Shown here piece by piece: positions 8,682 to 17,052 of a stretch of 64,000 nucleotides of DNA. The notes under the pieces were generated by a model, which saw nothing but the letters and a program-made list of their open reading frames with translations, was not told where the DNA came from and ran no database searches. The translations under genes and the position numbers were made by a program. The stretch comes from Croceibacterium_B sp963783195 (GTDB lineage: Bacteria; Pseudomonadota; Alphaproteobacteria; Sphingomonadales; Sphingomonadaceae): positions 434,001 to 498,000 of the forward strand of contig CAWAMV010000004.1 in the NCBI GenBank assembly GCA_963783195.1, read 5' to 3'. Every line of letters begins with the position of its first letter. Position 1 is the first letter of the stretch.

Positions 8682-8892
8682 TCGCCTGCGCGTACTGAGG
8701 GCCGAGCGACGCATGTCGCAGGCAGAGCTCGCCGCGCTGGTCGATGTCTCGCGCCAGACGATCAACGCGATAGAGGTCGACAAGCACGATCCCTCGCTGC
8801 CGCTGGCCATGCGCATCGCCCGGGTCTTCGGCCAGCCGGTCGAGGCGGTCTTTTCAGACGAAGCCGAAGATCCCGCGCGCGCCGCGGAATGA
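8674..8892 (+). CDS. Short XRE-family helix-turn-helix regulator
   Basis: This 72-aa protein is almost entirely a Cro/C1-type HTH: RRMSQAELAALVDVSRQTINAIE, followed by DPSLPLAMRIARVFGQPVEAVF. It belongs to the short stand-alone group (YozG-like) usually encoded beside small membrane proteins. The GTG start is set by GAGGAG seven bases upstream. It is the last gene of the set beginning at 7979. Negative autoregulation through the two palindromes upstream of that set is inferred from context and not shown. Confidence 0.88.
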   Translation: MLNRLRVLRAERRMSQAELAALVDVSRQTINAIEVDKHDPSLPLAMRIARVFGQPVEAVFSDEAEDPARAAE

Positions 8893-8978
8893 GCCAGCAC
8901 CATTCTGTTTCGGCCAATTCATTTTTGGCACCTGCCTAAATGACGCTAGGCTCGGCCAGTCGACCACGGAGAAGTTCA

Positions 8979-10733
8979 ATGACTTTCGCACGCCGGTTTC
9001 TCGTTGCCATCGCATCGCTGGCGGCCCTGTTCTCCTCCGTCACCGTGGCGGCGCAGGATGCACCGCACATCGTCGGAACATGGCATGGCGAGCTGTCTTC
9101 CCCCCGCGGTCCGGTGATGCTGGTCCTCTACGTCGAGGAGGGAGCGGACGGTACGCTCGAGGCCAAGGTCGAAAACGCCTACCAGGCGCCCGGGCAGTTC
9201 GCCCCGGTCGATGCCATCGCCGTGAACGGCAACGATCTGGCGTGGACGATCGAGCGTATCGGCGCGAGCTTCGCGGGGCACTGGCAGACCGACGGCAGCG
9301 GCTGGAAGGGAACGTTCAACCAGGGCGCCGACATGCCGCTGACGTTCGAGCCCGGTCCGCCGCCGTCCTGGCCCGTGATCGAAGGGCTCGACGGCCGCTG
9401 GGAAGGCACTGCCAAGATGAACGGCGCGACGCTGCGCCAGGTCCTGCGCGTGACCACCGGCGAGCGTGGCACGCTCATGCTGGTCGATTCGCCTGACCAG
9501 CTGGCCAACGGGATTCCGGTCGAGAATTTCACCCGCGACGGCCAGCAGGTGAGCTTTACGCTGCTGAACGGGACTTCGCGCTTCACGGGCAGGCTGTCCG
9601 ACGACATGACCCGCCTCGACGGGGCCTACACGACCACCGTCAACGACAACACGGCCGACGTGAGCCTCGTCCGGGTCGCGGCGGAGGCCGCTGCGGGCAA
9701 GGCCCCGGCCCGTCCGCAAACGCCGAAGGAGCCGTTCCCCTATAGGGCCGAGGAGGTCGCATTCGACAATCCCTCGTTCCCCGAAGTCCATCTCGCAGGC
9801 ACGCTCACCTTGCCCGTAGGCTCCGGCCCATTTCCCGCAGCGGTGATGATCACCGGCTCGGGCGGGCAGGATCGCGACGAGACGATGCTCGGTCACAAGC
9901 CGTTCGCCGTCATCGCCGATTATCTCACCCGGCGGGGGATCGCCGTGCTGCGTTTCGACGATCGCGGGATCGGCAAATCGAAGGGCGATTACGGATCGGC
10001 AACATCGGCCGACCTGGCGACGGATGCCAGGGCGGCGGTCGCATACCTGCTGACCCGGTCCGAGATCGACCATGACGGCATCGGCTTCGTGGGCCATTCG
10101 GAAGGCGGGATGATCGGACCCATTGCGGCAGTCGGCAATCCGTCGGTCGCCTATCTCGTCCTGCTCGCCGGGCCCGGCACGCACCTCGACCAGTTGCTGC
10201 TGTCGCAACAACGCCTGATCGGGGCGCAGATGGGCGCGAGCCAGCAGCAGCTCGACCGGCAGGAGCCGATCATGGCCGCGATGTTCCGTGCAATCGCGGA
10301 TGCGCCGACCGAGGAAGCGGGGCTGGACGCGGCGCGCGTCGCGCTGACGCCAGAAGCCCTCAAGGCGCTCGGCGTACCGGCGGATTTCAACAAGGACCTG
10401 CTGGTGCGGCAGTTCGCCAGCCCGTGGTTCCGGTATTTCCTGAAATACGATCCGGCCCCGGTGCTGGCCGGCCTGGAGGTGCCGATCCTGGCGCTCGGCG
10501 GCAGCAAGGACCTTCAGGTGCCCTCGGCCGACAATCTCCCGGCCATCCGGGAGGCGACCAAGGCCAATTCCGACGTCACAGTGGTCGAGCTGCCCGGGCT
10601 CAACCACCTGTTCCAGCACGCCACGACCGGCGGTGTGGGGGAATACGCCCAGATCGAGGAGACGTTCGCTCCGGAAGCGCTCGAACTGGTCGCCGACTGG
10701 ATCAACCAGCGCTTCGGGGCGCAAGTGAACTAG
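8979..10733 (+). CDS. Secreted alpha/beta hydrolase with N-terminal beta domain
   Basis: The 584-aa protein has a signal peptide (MTFARRFLVAIAS to about VAAQD), an N-terminal region of about 240 residues with two similar halves (VGTWHGEL and DGRWEGTA), and a C-terminal serine-hydrolase domain. The latter has GSGGQDRDE, DDRGIGKSKG and the nucleophile motif GHSEGG. The terminal LPGLNHLFQHA supplies the likely catalytic histidine. Similar proteins are periplasmic esterases or peptidases of unknown substrate. GGAG precedes the chosen ATG. Its stop overlaps the convergent mmcB stop within CTAG. Confidence 0.85.
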   Translation: MTFARRFLVAIASLAALFSSVTVAAQDAPHIVGTWHGELSSPRGPVMLVLYVEEGADGTLEAKVENAYQAPGQFAPVDAIAVNGNDLAWTIERIGASFAGHWQTDGSGWKGTFNQGADMPLTFEPGPPPSWPVIEGLDGRWEGTAKMNGATLRQVLRVTTGERGTLMLVDSPDQLANGIPVENFTRDGQQVSFTLLNGTSRFTGRLSDDMTRLDGAYTTTVNDNTADVSLVRVAAEAAAGKAPARPQTPKEPFPYRAEEVAFDNPSFPEVHLAGTLTLPVGSGPFPAAVMITGSGGQDRDETMLGHKPFAVIADYLTRRGIAVLRFDDRGIGKSKGDYGSATSADLATDARAAVAYLLTRSEIDHDGIGFVGHSEGGMIGPIAAVGNPSVAYLVLLAGPGTHLDQLLLSQQRLIGAQMGASQQQLDRQEPIMAAMFRAIADAPTEEAGLDAARVALTPEALKALGVPADFNKDLLVRQFASPWFRYFLKYDPAPVLAGLEVPILALGGSKDLQVPSADNLPAIREATKANSDVTVVELPGLNHLFQHATTGGVGEYAQIEETFAPEALELVADWINQRFGAQVN

Positions 10734-11233
10734 CCCATAACGCGGCCCCAGACGCCGCAGTCGGGATCGGCGCCCACGACCAGCCGGCGCAGCGCGGTCC
10801 GGGCGAGGCGCTCGGTCTCCGTCTTGCGCCGCGCGGAGGCGAGGGGGTGGGACGGCGCCGGGCGGACGATCTCCGCGTCGTATTCGTCGGCCACGATGAT
10901 CCCGCAGCAGTCGGGCCGGAAATCCTCTCCTTCCAGGCAGGCGCGGTCGAGCTCGGGCGCCAGGCCCCAGTAGAACCGGTCGCAGAAGTCCAGGTAGTCG
11001 GGCCATTTGGCGTCACCCATCAGGTCACCGCGCGCGGTCTTGATCTCCACGATGACGATGCGACCCTTGGCGTCGACCCCCATGAGGTCGGCCCGGCGGC
11101 CGTTCCTCAAAGGCATTTCGGTCAGAGCCCAGATGTCGTTGCGGGCGAAGAGGCGGCAGATGCCGCGCGCCACGGCCTGTGCGCGGCGGTCGAATGCCGG
11201 CGGCTGGGCGAGGAGCGATGATGATTCGGCCAT
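10730..11233 (-). CDS. mmcB: MmcB family DNA repair protein
   Basis: This 167-aa protein matches the MmcB family, named from a Caulobacter gene linked to mitomycin C tolerance. Visible features are a putative nuclease-like core ADLMGVDAKGRIVIVEIKTARGD and KWPDYLDFCDRFYW. The D...E-x-K arrangement resembles PD-(D/E)XK enzymes, but catalytic activity is inference. The ATG at 11233 fits the family N-terminus, although the frame is open further upstream. A consensus alphaproteobacterial SOS box lies 12 bp upstream, so induction by DNA damage through LexA is likely. Confidence 0.88.
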   Translation of the reverse strand: MAESSSLLAQPPAFDRRAQAVARGICRLFARNDIWALTEMPLRNGRRADLMGVDAKGRIVIVEIKTARGDLMGDAKWPDYLDFCDRFYWGLAPELDRACLEGEDFRPDCCGIIVADEYDAEIVRPAPSHPLASARRKTETERLARTALRRLVVGADPDCGVWGRVMG

Positions 11234-11245
11234 GGACCCTGAGTG

Positions 11246-11260
11246 GAACAGACAGGGAAC
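11246..11260 (-). promoter_or_regulatory. LexA (SOS) box upstream of mmcB
   Basis: Read on the minus strand the sequence is GTTC-CCTGTCT-GTTC, an exact match to the alphaproteobacterial LexA direct repeat GTTC-N7-GTTC. It sits 12 bp before the mmcB start, where LexA would block transcription. Confidence 0.8.
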
Positions 11261-11307
11261 CCGGTCAAGTGCCGCGCATGGATCGGCCCGCGTGCGTCCG
11301 GTCTGCG

Positions 11308-11739
11308 TCAGGCGCTTCTGGGCGGCCCCATCGTCCCGCTGGGCGGCAGCAGGGCGAGCAATGCGGCGCGCGCCTCCACGAACTCGCGCCAGAGGGCCAG
11401 TGCGGCGGGGCGCGGATCGGCCCCCCGGGCGTTGACGCCGAGCAGCGCGGCGATGCCTGGCTGCATCATCGCGGTCATGTCGTCGATACCCTGCTCGGCA
11501 AGGTCGCGGCGCCACTTCGCGGCCTCGCGAATCAGCGCCGGAAAGTTGCGCACCTCCGCGCTCGCCCGCTCCGGTTCGAAGCAGGCCAGGGTGGCGACGA
11601 CCGCCGCGGCGTCCTGCAGCGCGGCCCACTTGCGGCTGGCGGCGCTGGCCGCGGCCTGGCCGAACCTGGCGGCCGGAGCGGGCGGGCGGCGATCTGCGGG
11701 AGATCCCCGGAGGGGCAGGTTGGGCGGAATGGCGTTCAT
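11308..11739 (-). CDS. Hypothetical protein, 143 aa
   Basis: The product is alanine-rich and mostly helical after a proline-rich N-terminus. It contains no motif I recognise: no signal peptide, membrane segment or cysteine pairs. A stretch near ALIREAAKWRRDLAEQGIDDM looks amphipathic. It lies just upstream of mmcB on the same strand, separated by the SOS box, so it is probably not under the same LexA control. Codon use matches its neighbours, which supports a real gene. No function is proposed. Confidence 0.6.
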   Translation of the reverse strand: MNAIPPNLPLRGSPADRRPPAPAARFGQAAASAASRKWAALQDAAAVVATLACFEPERASAEVRNFPALIREAAKWRRDLAEQGIDDMTAMMQPGIAALLGVNARGADPRPAALALWREFVEARAALLALLPPSGTMGPPRSA

Positions 11740-11809
11740 GCGCGCGACCCTAGCCGCGCGGGCCTTGCCAATTCGCTAACCGCCCCCGCCAGCACAAGTC
11801 TCGGGCCGC

Positions 11810-12646
11810 CTAGTTCTCCGTGCCGGCGAAGGGATCCTCCTCCCCGCCTTCGTCGTCGAGATCGCCGAGGTCGATGTTCGCCCCGTGACCGTCCGACCGC
11901 AGGTGGTTGTTCTCGGCGCAGACGTATTCCCGAATCGGGAAGTCGTTATCGAGCTTGTAGGCCACCTTGGTGACGAAAGGCTCGGCAAGAAGGTCGGGGT
12001 TGGTGAAGGTCATCTCGTCGATCATCTGCCCGGGCGCTTGCAGGTAGATCCGTTCGCGCAGACGGGAATTCTCGGTGTGGTTGATGCCGGGCGCCATGAA
12101 CGTCGACGGACTCAGGCCGTTCGTGTCGATCACGAGCGTATCGCCCTCCCAGTGGCCGACCGAATTGCCGTTGAAGAACAGGTCCGGATCCTCGGGTGGA
12201 TCCTGGTCCATGTAGACCCGCCGAACCTGCGAATAGGCCTCGGTGAATATGTTGATCCGGCCGGGAGTATAGTAGAACTCGATCGGGAACGGCTGTTGCA
12301 TGACGCCGGGAAGGCCGGGGGGCAGGCACTGGGCCTGGGCCGCCTGGCTCGGACCGGTTTCCTTGATCAATTCCTGGTAGGCGTCGGCGCGCTTCTGCGT
12401 CTCGGCGTTCCACTTGGGCGCCGCGCGTTCGCGGCCGGCGAACAGCAGCGTCCAGTCGGGGTACCAGATACCGGTCCAGTCGGGCCACTTGGTCACCTCG
12501 AGGTAGGCGGTCGCGCGCGGAACTTCGAAGCTGTTCTCGCCGGCGGGCTTCGCCGCAGCGGTGGCCGGAGGTTCCTGCGCGGTTGCGCACCCGCCGATCG
12601 CGAGCGCCGCAATCGCCACGCCCACAGCCCATTTCCGACCCGTCAT
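11810..12646 (-). CDS. Putative lipoprotein, 278 aa, unknown function
   Basis: The start at 12646 follows GAGAGGACAGG. The N-terminus has a lipoprotein signal with lipobox IGGC near residues 17-20, so the mature protein is anchored to a membrane in the envelope. The body contains WPDWTGIWYPDW and HWEGDTLVIDTNGL, motifs seen in uncharacterised envelope proteins of this order, and ends in an acidic tail. It is divergent from the DUF6152 gene at 12796 and shares its 149-bp control region. I do not know its activity. Confidence 0.75.
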   Translation of the reverse strand: MTGRKWAVGVAIAALAIGGCATAQEPPATAAAKPAGENSFEVPRATAYLEVTKWPDWTGIWYPDWTLLFAGRERAAPKWNAETQKRADAYQELIKETGPSQAAQAQCLPPGLPGVMQQPFPIEFYYTPGRINIFTEAYSQVRRVYMDQDPPEDPDLFFNGNSVGHWEGDTLVIDTNGLSPSTFMAPGINHTENSRLRERIYLQAPGQMIDEMTFTNPDLLAEPFVTKVAYKLDNDFPIREYVCAENNHLRSDGHGANIDLGDLDDEGGEEDPFAGTEN

Positions 12647-12795
12647 CCTGTCCTCTCCCGGCATTACCAGTGCGCCGCAGCGTGTGGCCAATTTTGCGTT
12701 CCGTCAAGAACCCGGTTGATTTTGTCAATTAGAGTCACGAAATAGTACGCAACCGCTCAGGACAGGTTCAGCCGAGTCCGGGTAAAGGAGAGGTC

Positions 12796-13197
12796 ATGAC
12801 AAAGCTTTCACACCGCATCGCCCTTGGTTCAGCTCTCGCGGCCATGGCCGTCGCCGTTCCCGTGGCTGCTCACCATTCGACCGCGATGTTCGAGTGGGGC
12901 AAGGCCAAGCCGCTCAACAACATGACGGTGGAGAAGTGGGAATGGACCAATCCCCACACCTTCCTCTACCTGCGCGATGCCGATGGCAAGAAGTGGGCGC
13001 TGGAAGGCATGAGCCCGAATCACCTCGTCCGCTACGGCTGGTCGAAGCGCTCGGTCCAGCCGGGCGACAAGGTCGACCTGACCTATTATCCCCTGCGCGA
13101 CGGCCGCCACGGCGGCTTCAACGTAACGATCAAGAAGGCCGACGGCAGTTCGCTCAACCAGTTCGGCGAGGCCGGTTCGCGCACCGCCGCGAACTGA
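12796..13197 (+). CDS. DUF6152 family secreted protein
   Basis: This 133-aa protein has a signal peptide predicted to end at PVAA, leaving a mature N-terminus of HHSTAMFEW. The rest is a small beta domain (TVEKWEWTNPHTFLYLRDADGK) typical of DUF6152, whose function is unknown. An N-terminal histidine after cleavage is the feature that forms a histidine-brace copper site in CopC and LPMO proteins; whether that applies here is speculation. AAAGGAGAG precedes the ATG. It is divergent from the lipoprotein gene at 11810. Confidence 0.82.
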   Translation: MTKLSHRIALGSALAAMAVAVPVAAHHSTAMFEWGKAKPLNNMTVEKWEWTNPHTFLYLRDADGKKWALEGMSPNHLVRYGWSKRSVQPGDKVDLTYYPLRDGRHGGFNVTIKKADGSSLNQFGEAGSRTAAN

Positions 13198-13266
13198 CCT
13201 GCCCCGCCGCGCGCGGTTTCCGCTTGGCGTGAACGGGTGCTGTTGCTAGGCGCTCGCGCTGGCAAT

Positions 13267-13342
<76 letters not shown>

Positions 13343-13343
<1 letters not shown>

Positions 13344-13386
13344 AGACAAAGCGGGCCGTCCCCATGAGGGCGGCCCGCTTTGTCTT
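13343..13386 (+). terminator. Long-stem hairpin after tRNA-Arg
   Basis: A 16-bp perfect inverted repeat (AAGACAAAGCGGGCCG and its complement) with a 12-base loop begins at the tRNA CCA end. It lacks a long T tract, but stem length and position fit a tRNA terminator or processing hairpin. Confidence 0.75.
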
Positions 13387-13478
13387 GTCCTGGCGACCCT
13401 TCCGGAGCGCTGCAACCCAGTGTCGGTGAACCAAGGGGCAGGTTGTGCTGCATCTGCGGCTCCTCTTTTGTCCGCCGG

Positions 13479-13925
13479 ATGGTTACCACGCTGCCAAAAG
13501 CGCCCCTCGCATTGGGCCTTGCCGGCCTGCTGCCCCAGATTGCGTCGCTCGGCGTGCTGCTTGCGTTGCCGGACTGGCGCTGGCTGGCAGTCAGCGCGGC
13601 CTGCTTCTACGCCGCGACGATCCTGTCGTTTCTCGGCGGCACGTGGTGGATGATCGGGCTGGTCACGGGTTCGCGCGAGGCGGCGCCTTACATCTGGGGT
13701 GTCGTCGCGCCGCTGATCGGTTGGGCCAGCCTGCTGCCGTGGTCGCTCGGCTGGGCCTGGCCGGGCCCCTCGCTCGTCGTCCTTGGCATTGCCCTGTTTG
13801 CGAGCCCGTTCGTGGACCTCGCCCTGTCGAGGCTCGCACCGCTGCCGCGCGGGTGGGTGGCGCTGCGCTGGGTGCTTGCCGCCGGACTGGGGGCTCTCAC
13901 TGCAATCATCGGCGCCTTGGCCTGA
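13479..13925 (+). CDS. DUF3429 domain-containing membrane protein
   Basis: The protein has about 148 aa and four to five hydrophobic segments, with the pattern FLGGTWWMIGL and YIWGVVAPLIGWASLL characteristic of DUF3429. It is an inner-membrane protein of unknown function. The ATG at 13479 is the best start, since it follows the tRNA terminator and precedes the first membrane segment, although no good ribosome site is visible. It converges with the flavoprotein gene at 13930, with 4 bp between the stops. Confidence 0.78.
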   Translation: MVTTLPKAPLALGLAGLLPQIASLGVLLALPDWRWLAVSAACFYAATILSFLGGTWWMIGLVTGSREAAPYIWGVVAPLIGWASLLPWSLGWAWPGPSLVVLGIALFASPFVDLALSRLAPLPRGWVALRWVLAAGLGALTAIIGALA

Positions 13926-13929
13926 AGGA

Positions 13930-14895
13930 TCAGTGGCCGGCCGCTGAGACGAGCTGGATTGGCGGCGCGATCGGACTGGCGACGATCTCGCGCGCAAGTG
14001 CGTTGCCCGATCGCCACGCTCCCTCGACCCGGGCCGTCGCGCACCAGTCGCCGCACACGCCGAGCCCGATCGCGGCATTCCACGCGGTGCGTCCGGTCCT
14101 CGGGCTCGCCAGGGCAAAGCGCCAGCGGTGCGCCTTGAGGAACTGCGCGGGTGGCAGGCCGCCCGGCACGGCGTCAGCGAAGGCGGCAAGCAGGGCCTCT
14201 CCAGCCGCCTCGCGCGGCAGCTCGAGATTGCACCGCGACCAGTCCGCACCGGCCTGCAACACCCAGCATTCCGCGGCAGGGCGCCCCGGCTTGCTGTTGT
14301 TCCGCGCCGCCCACGCGATCGGCCCCAGATCGCGCGCGTAGTCTGCCAGGTCCCGCAGCGGCTCGGCGAACCCGACCATAGCGGTCCAGCATGGCTGCGA
14401 GCGCACGTCGACATACTGCCGGGCAAGGTGGAAATCGTGCAGCGATACCAACGGGATCGCCTGTTCGGGCGGTACGCAGAGCACGACTGCGTCGAACGGA
14501 CCTTCCGCCAGGCCCCTGCCCGACAGCATCCACCCGGCGGGGCCGTGGTCGAGCCTGTCGACCTGGGCCTCGAAACGCACCTCCCGCCGCTCGCACTGCG
14601 CGGCGACCAGGCTGGCCATCGTCGGCACGCCGACCAGTGCCCCCTCGGGACCCCCAGGCCATTCGGCGACCAGCCCGGCCTGCACCCATTCGGTTATCTG
14701 GCGGGCAAACCTGCCGGACCCGGCGCGGAAGTATTGCGCGCCGAAATCCCACGCGCGATCGGCGAGCTGCAAGGAAGAGAGCCGCCCGCCCGGCCGCCTG
14801 CCCTTGTCGAACAGGACACACCCGATCCCCGCCGCCTCCAGCGCATCGGCGCAGGCGAGCCCGCTGATCCCGGCTCCGACGATGGCGACGTTCAC
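13930..14895 (-). CDS. FAD/NAD(P)-dependent oxidoreductase, renalase-like
   Basis: The N-terminus MNVAIVGAGISGLACADAL is a classic FAD dinucleotide-binding loop, followed by GRRPGGRLSS and AWDFGAQYF, which mark renalase-like amine oxidase relatives. The C-terminal FAD contact appears as LGVCGDWCATARVEGAWRSG. At 321 aa it is a normal length. Substrates for bacterial members are mostly unknown; some oxidise reduced nicotinamide isomers. It lies 16 bp downstream of folE on the same strand, so co-transcription is likely. Confidence 0.85.
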   Translation of the reverse strand: MNVAIVGAGISGLACADALEAAGIGCVLFDKGRRPGGRLSSLQLADRAWDFGAQYFRAGSGRFARQITEWVQAGLVAEWPGGPEGALVGVPTMASLVAAQCERREVRFEAQVDRLDHGPAGWMLSGRGLAEGPFDAVVLCVPPEQAIPLVSLHDFHLARQYVDVRSQPCWTAMVGFAEPLRDLADYARDLGPIAWAARNNSKPGRPAAECWVLQAGADWSRCNLELPREAAGEALLAAFADAVPGGLPPAQFLKAHRWRFALASPRTGRTAWNAAIGLGVCGDWCATARVEGAWRSGNALAREIVASPIAPPIQLVSAAGH

Positions 14896-14911
14896 GGCCC
14901 TGTCTGCCCAG

Positions 14912-15523
14912 TCAACGGCCGCCCATCAGCGACAGCACTTCCTTGCGGCTCGAGGGGTCGTCGCGGAAGCAGCCAAGGACCTTGCTGGTGATCATGTCCA
15001 CGCCGTGCGTACGCACCCCGCGCCCGGTCATGCAGCCGTGCTGCGCCTTGACCACCACGGCGACTCCCTGGGGCTGGAGGTTGTCCCAGATGCAGTTCGC
15101 GATCTGCGCGGTCAGCCGCTCCTGGATCTGCAGCCTGTGGGCAAAGCCCTGCAGGACGCGGGCCAGCTTGGAAATCCCGACCACCCGGTCGGTTGGCAGG
15201 TAGGCGATCGAGGCCGTGCCGACGATCGGCGCCAGGTGGTGCTCGCAGTGCGAGTGGAACGGGATGTCGCGCAGGAGCACGACCTCGTCGTAGCCGGCGA
15301 CCTCTTCGAACGTCCGCTGCAGGTGAACCGCCGGATCCTCGCCATAGCCGGAGCAATATTCCTTCCACGCGCGCCCGAACCGCGCCGGGGTATCGACCAG
15401 CCCCTCGCGCCCGGGATCCTCGCCCGCCCAGCGCAGGAGAACCCGCACCGCTTCCTGCACCTCTTCGGGAACGGCCAATTTTCCGCCGCCCGCGCTGGCT
15501 TCGATGCGGGTGTGCATGTTCAT
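14912..15523 (-). CDS. folE: GTP cyclohydrolase I
   Basis: This cytoplasmic enzyme converts GTP to dihydroneopterin triphosphate, the first step of folate and pterin synthesis. The zinc ligands are visible as Cys93 and His96 in CEHH and Cys164 in QHGCM; QERLT at about 134-138 is also conserved. The ATG at 15523 is preceded by GAGGAG and gives 203 aa, the usual length. The same frame stays open further upstream but only across the divergent LOV gene, so those starts are not credible. The divergent neighbour is a blue-light regulator. Confidence 0.96.
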   Translation of the reverse strand: MNMHTRIEASAGGGKLAVPEEVQEAVRVLLRWAGEDPGREGLVDTPARFGRAWKEYCSGYGEDPAVHLQRTFEEVAGYDEVVLLRDIPFHSHCEHHLAPIVGTASIAYLPTDRVVGISKLARVLQGFAHRLQIQERLTAQIANCIWDNLQPQGVAVVVKAQHGCMTGRGVRTHGVDMITSKVLGCFRDDPSSRKEVLSLMGGR

Positions 15524-15667
15524 GGCGGCTCCTCGCGTTGGCTTTGGGGAGGGGGGCCGCCCGACGAGAGTAGGGGGAGGGATCGAGCGGCCTGGAACCA
15601 GACCTAGGCTTCGCACCGCGTTTCTGCGATATGGACCTTGGGGAAGTCGAAACGACTGGAGTGGAAG

Positions 15668-16246
15668 GTGTCGCCTGAATCGTTGATCTCGGGAAGCAAG
15701 GTCGCCGCTGTCGTGAGCGATCCCCGTCTGCAGGACAACCCGATCGTCGCGTGCAACGAAGCCTTCTTGCAGTTGACCGGCTACGGGCACGACGAAATCG
15801 TCGGGCGCAATTGCCGCTTCCTGCGTGGGCCGGGCACCCAGGCCGAGCAGACGGCGCTGCTGCGCGAGGCCGTGGCCGAACGGCGCCCGGCGATGGTCGA
15901 GCTGACGAACTATCGCAAGGACGGCAGCGCGTTTCTCAACGCCGTGATGATCGCGCCGCTGTTCGACGAACGCGGCGATCTCGCCTATTTCCTGGGCTCC
16001 CAGGTCGCGATCGACGACGAGGAAGAGAGCCGCCAGGTGCAGGCGCGCCGGCGTATCGAAAAATTGACCCTGCGCCAGCGGCAGGTTCTCGAGGGTCTCG
16101 CCAAGGGGCGGCTCAACAAGCAGATCGCCTTCGACCTGGGACTGACCGAGCGCACGGTGAAAATGCACCGCGCGGCAGCGCTGAAGGCGCTCGATGCGCG
16201 CACGGGCGCCGATGCCATCCGCATCGCCATCGAGGCGGGGTTGTAG
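15668..16246 (+). CDS. LOV-domain blue-light regulator with LuxR-type HTH (EL222-like)
   Basis: The N-terminal PAS/LOV core contains GRNCRFLRG, with Cys49 as the residue that forms a light-driven adduct with flavin mononucleotide, and further core motifs NEAFLQLTGY and NYRKDGSAFLNAV. A short linker leads to a C-terminal LuxR/FixJ HTH (LTLRQRQVLEGLAKGRLNKQIA). This is the architecture of EL222, a light-activated DNA-binding protein from Erythrobacter litoralis. I chose the GTG at 15668, with GGAG six bases upstream, giving 192 aa; an in-frame TTG at 15638 has no ribosome site. It is divergent from folE; targets are unknown. Confidence 0.92.
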   Translation: MSPESLISGSKVAAVVSDPRLQDNPIVACNEAFLQLTGYGHDEIVGRNCRFLRGPGTQAEQTALLREAVAERRPAMVELTNYRKDGSAFLNAVMIAPLFDERGDLAYFLGSQVAIDDEEESRQVQARRRIEKLTLRQRQVLEGLAKGRLNKQIAFDLGLTERTVKMHRAAALKALDARTGADAIRIAIEAGL

Positions 16247-16289
16247 CGGGGCGCAGGCGAAAGCCGGACCGCGCGCCGGGGAATTCTGG

Positions 16290-16374
16290 TGGTGCGGACG
16301 GTGGGACTCGAACCCACACGAGCAAGGCTCAGGGGATTTTAAGTCCCCGGCGTCTACCATTCCGCCACGTCCGC
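16290..16374 (-). tRNA. tRNA-Leu(UAA)
   Basis: On the minus strand the sequence folds as a class II tRNA. It has acceptor GCGGACG/CGTCCGC, anticodon stem GGGGA/TCCCC with loop CTTAAAA (anticodon UAA), an extended variable arm, T-loop GGTTCGAGTCC and an encoded CCA. Confidence 0.97.
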
Positions 16375-16428
16375 GCGAGGTGGGACCTAGCGGCACCGGC
16401 GGCGAGGCGCCAGAGGCGGTCGGTCACC

Positions 16429-16959
16429 CTATTGCGGTTCGTAGACGCAGACCAGGAAGAGCGGCGCCGCGTCCGTCATGTTGAAGTCCGCGCGGATCAG
16501 CGGGATCGCCGGACCGCTGACCTTGTCCTCCAGATAGAGGCTGCCCGAGTTGAGCTCCGCCCCGGCCAAGCCGTCGGTCTGTGCAGGATCGTAAGCCACC
16601 CCGCAGCTGCTGTTCTTCGACTTCGCGCACGAACCGCCCTGGAAAGCGTCATCGAACGCCCTGCTCAATGCCGAATCGGGCGGGCTGCCGATCTTGCGGT
16701 TCATGTCCTTCAGGCGGTAAGCCAGTTCTTCTACCGGGCCATCGGCACCGTCGCGCATGACGAGCACGTAGCTGACGTCGTGCCCGAGCATCTGCAGGCC
16801 GGATGGCATGTAGGCCGTGCGGCCCTCTTCCGGGTTGCCGGCAGGTTCGCCCAGGGTCGGGACCACGTCGCCCGGCGTACGTGAGCAGGGCTCTTCGGCG
16901 AGCGCGGCGCAGGGTGCCAGCCCCAGTGCGATGGCGGTCAGTGAAAGGGTGGTCCGCAT
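16429..16959 (-). CDS. Secreted hypothetical protein, 176 aa
   Basis: The start at 16959 is preceded by GGGGAGAGAGAAC. The signal peptide runs to about AALAEE. The mature part has four cysteines, including PCSRTPGD near the start and GGSCAKSKNSSCG in the middle, which suggests disulfides in the periplasm. It contains LQMLGHDVSYVLVMRDGA and ends in LFLVCVYEPQ. I do not recognise a family. It stands alone between tRNA-Leu and the MetE-like genes. Confidence 0.65.
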   Translation of the reverse strand: MRTTLSLTAIALGLAPCAALAEEPCSRTPGDVVPTLGEPAGNPEEGRTAYMPSGLQMLGHDVSYVLVMRDGADGPVEELAYRLKDMNRKIGSPPDSALSRAFDDAFQGGSCAKSKNSSCGVAYDPAQTDGLAGAELNSGSLYLEDKVSGPAIPLIRADFNMTDAAPLFLVCVYEPQ

Positions 16960-17052
16960 CGTTCTCTCTCCCCAGAGTCCGCGACTGTCTTCCGGGGAGG
17001 ACGCTACACCCAATTTCGTCCGCCGAAAACGGGATTTGCCGTTACAATTTCG

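Noticed and set aside
16194..16484. Plus-strand frame containing CGRWDSNPHEQGSGDFKSP
   Set aside because: It is the antisense translation of tRNA-Leu, another common false protein.
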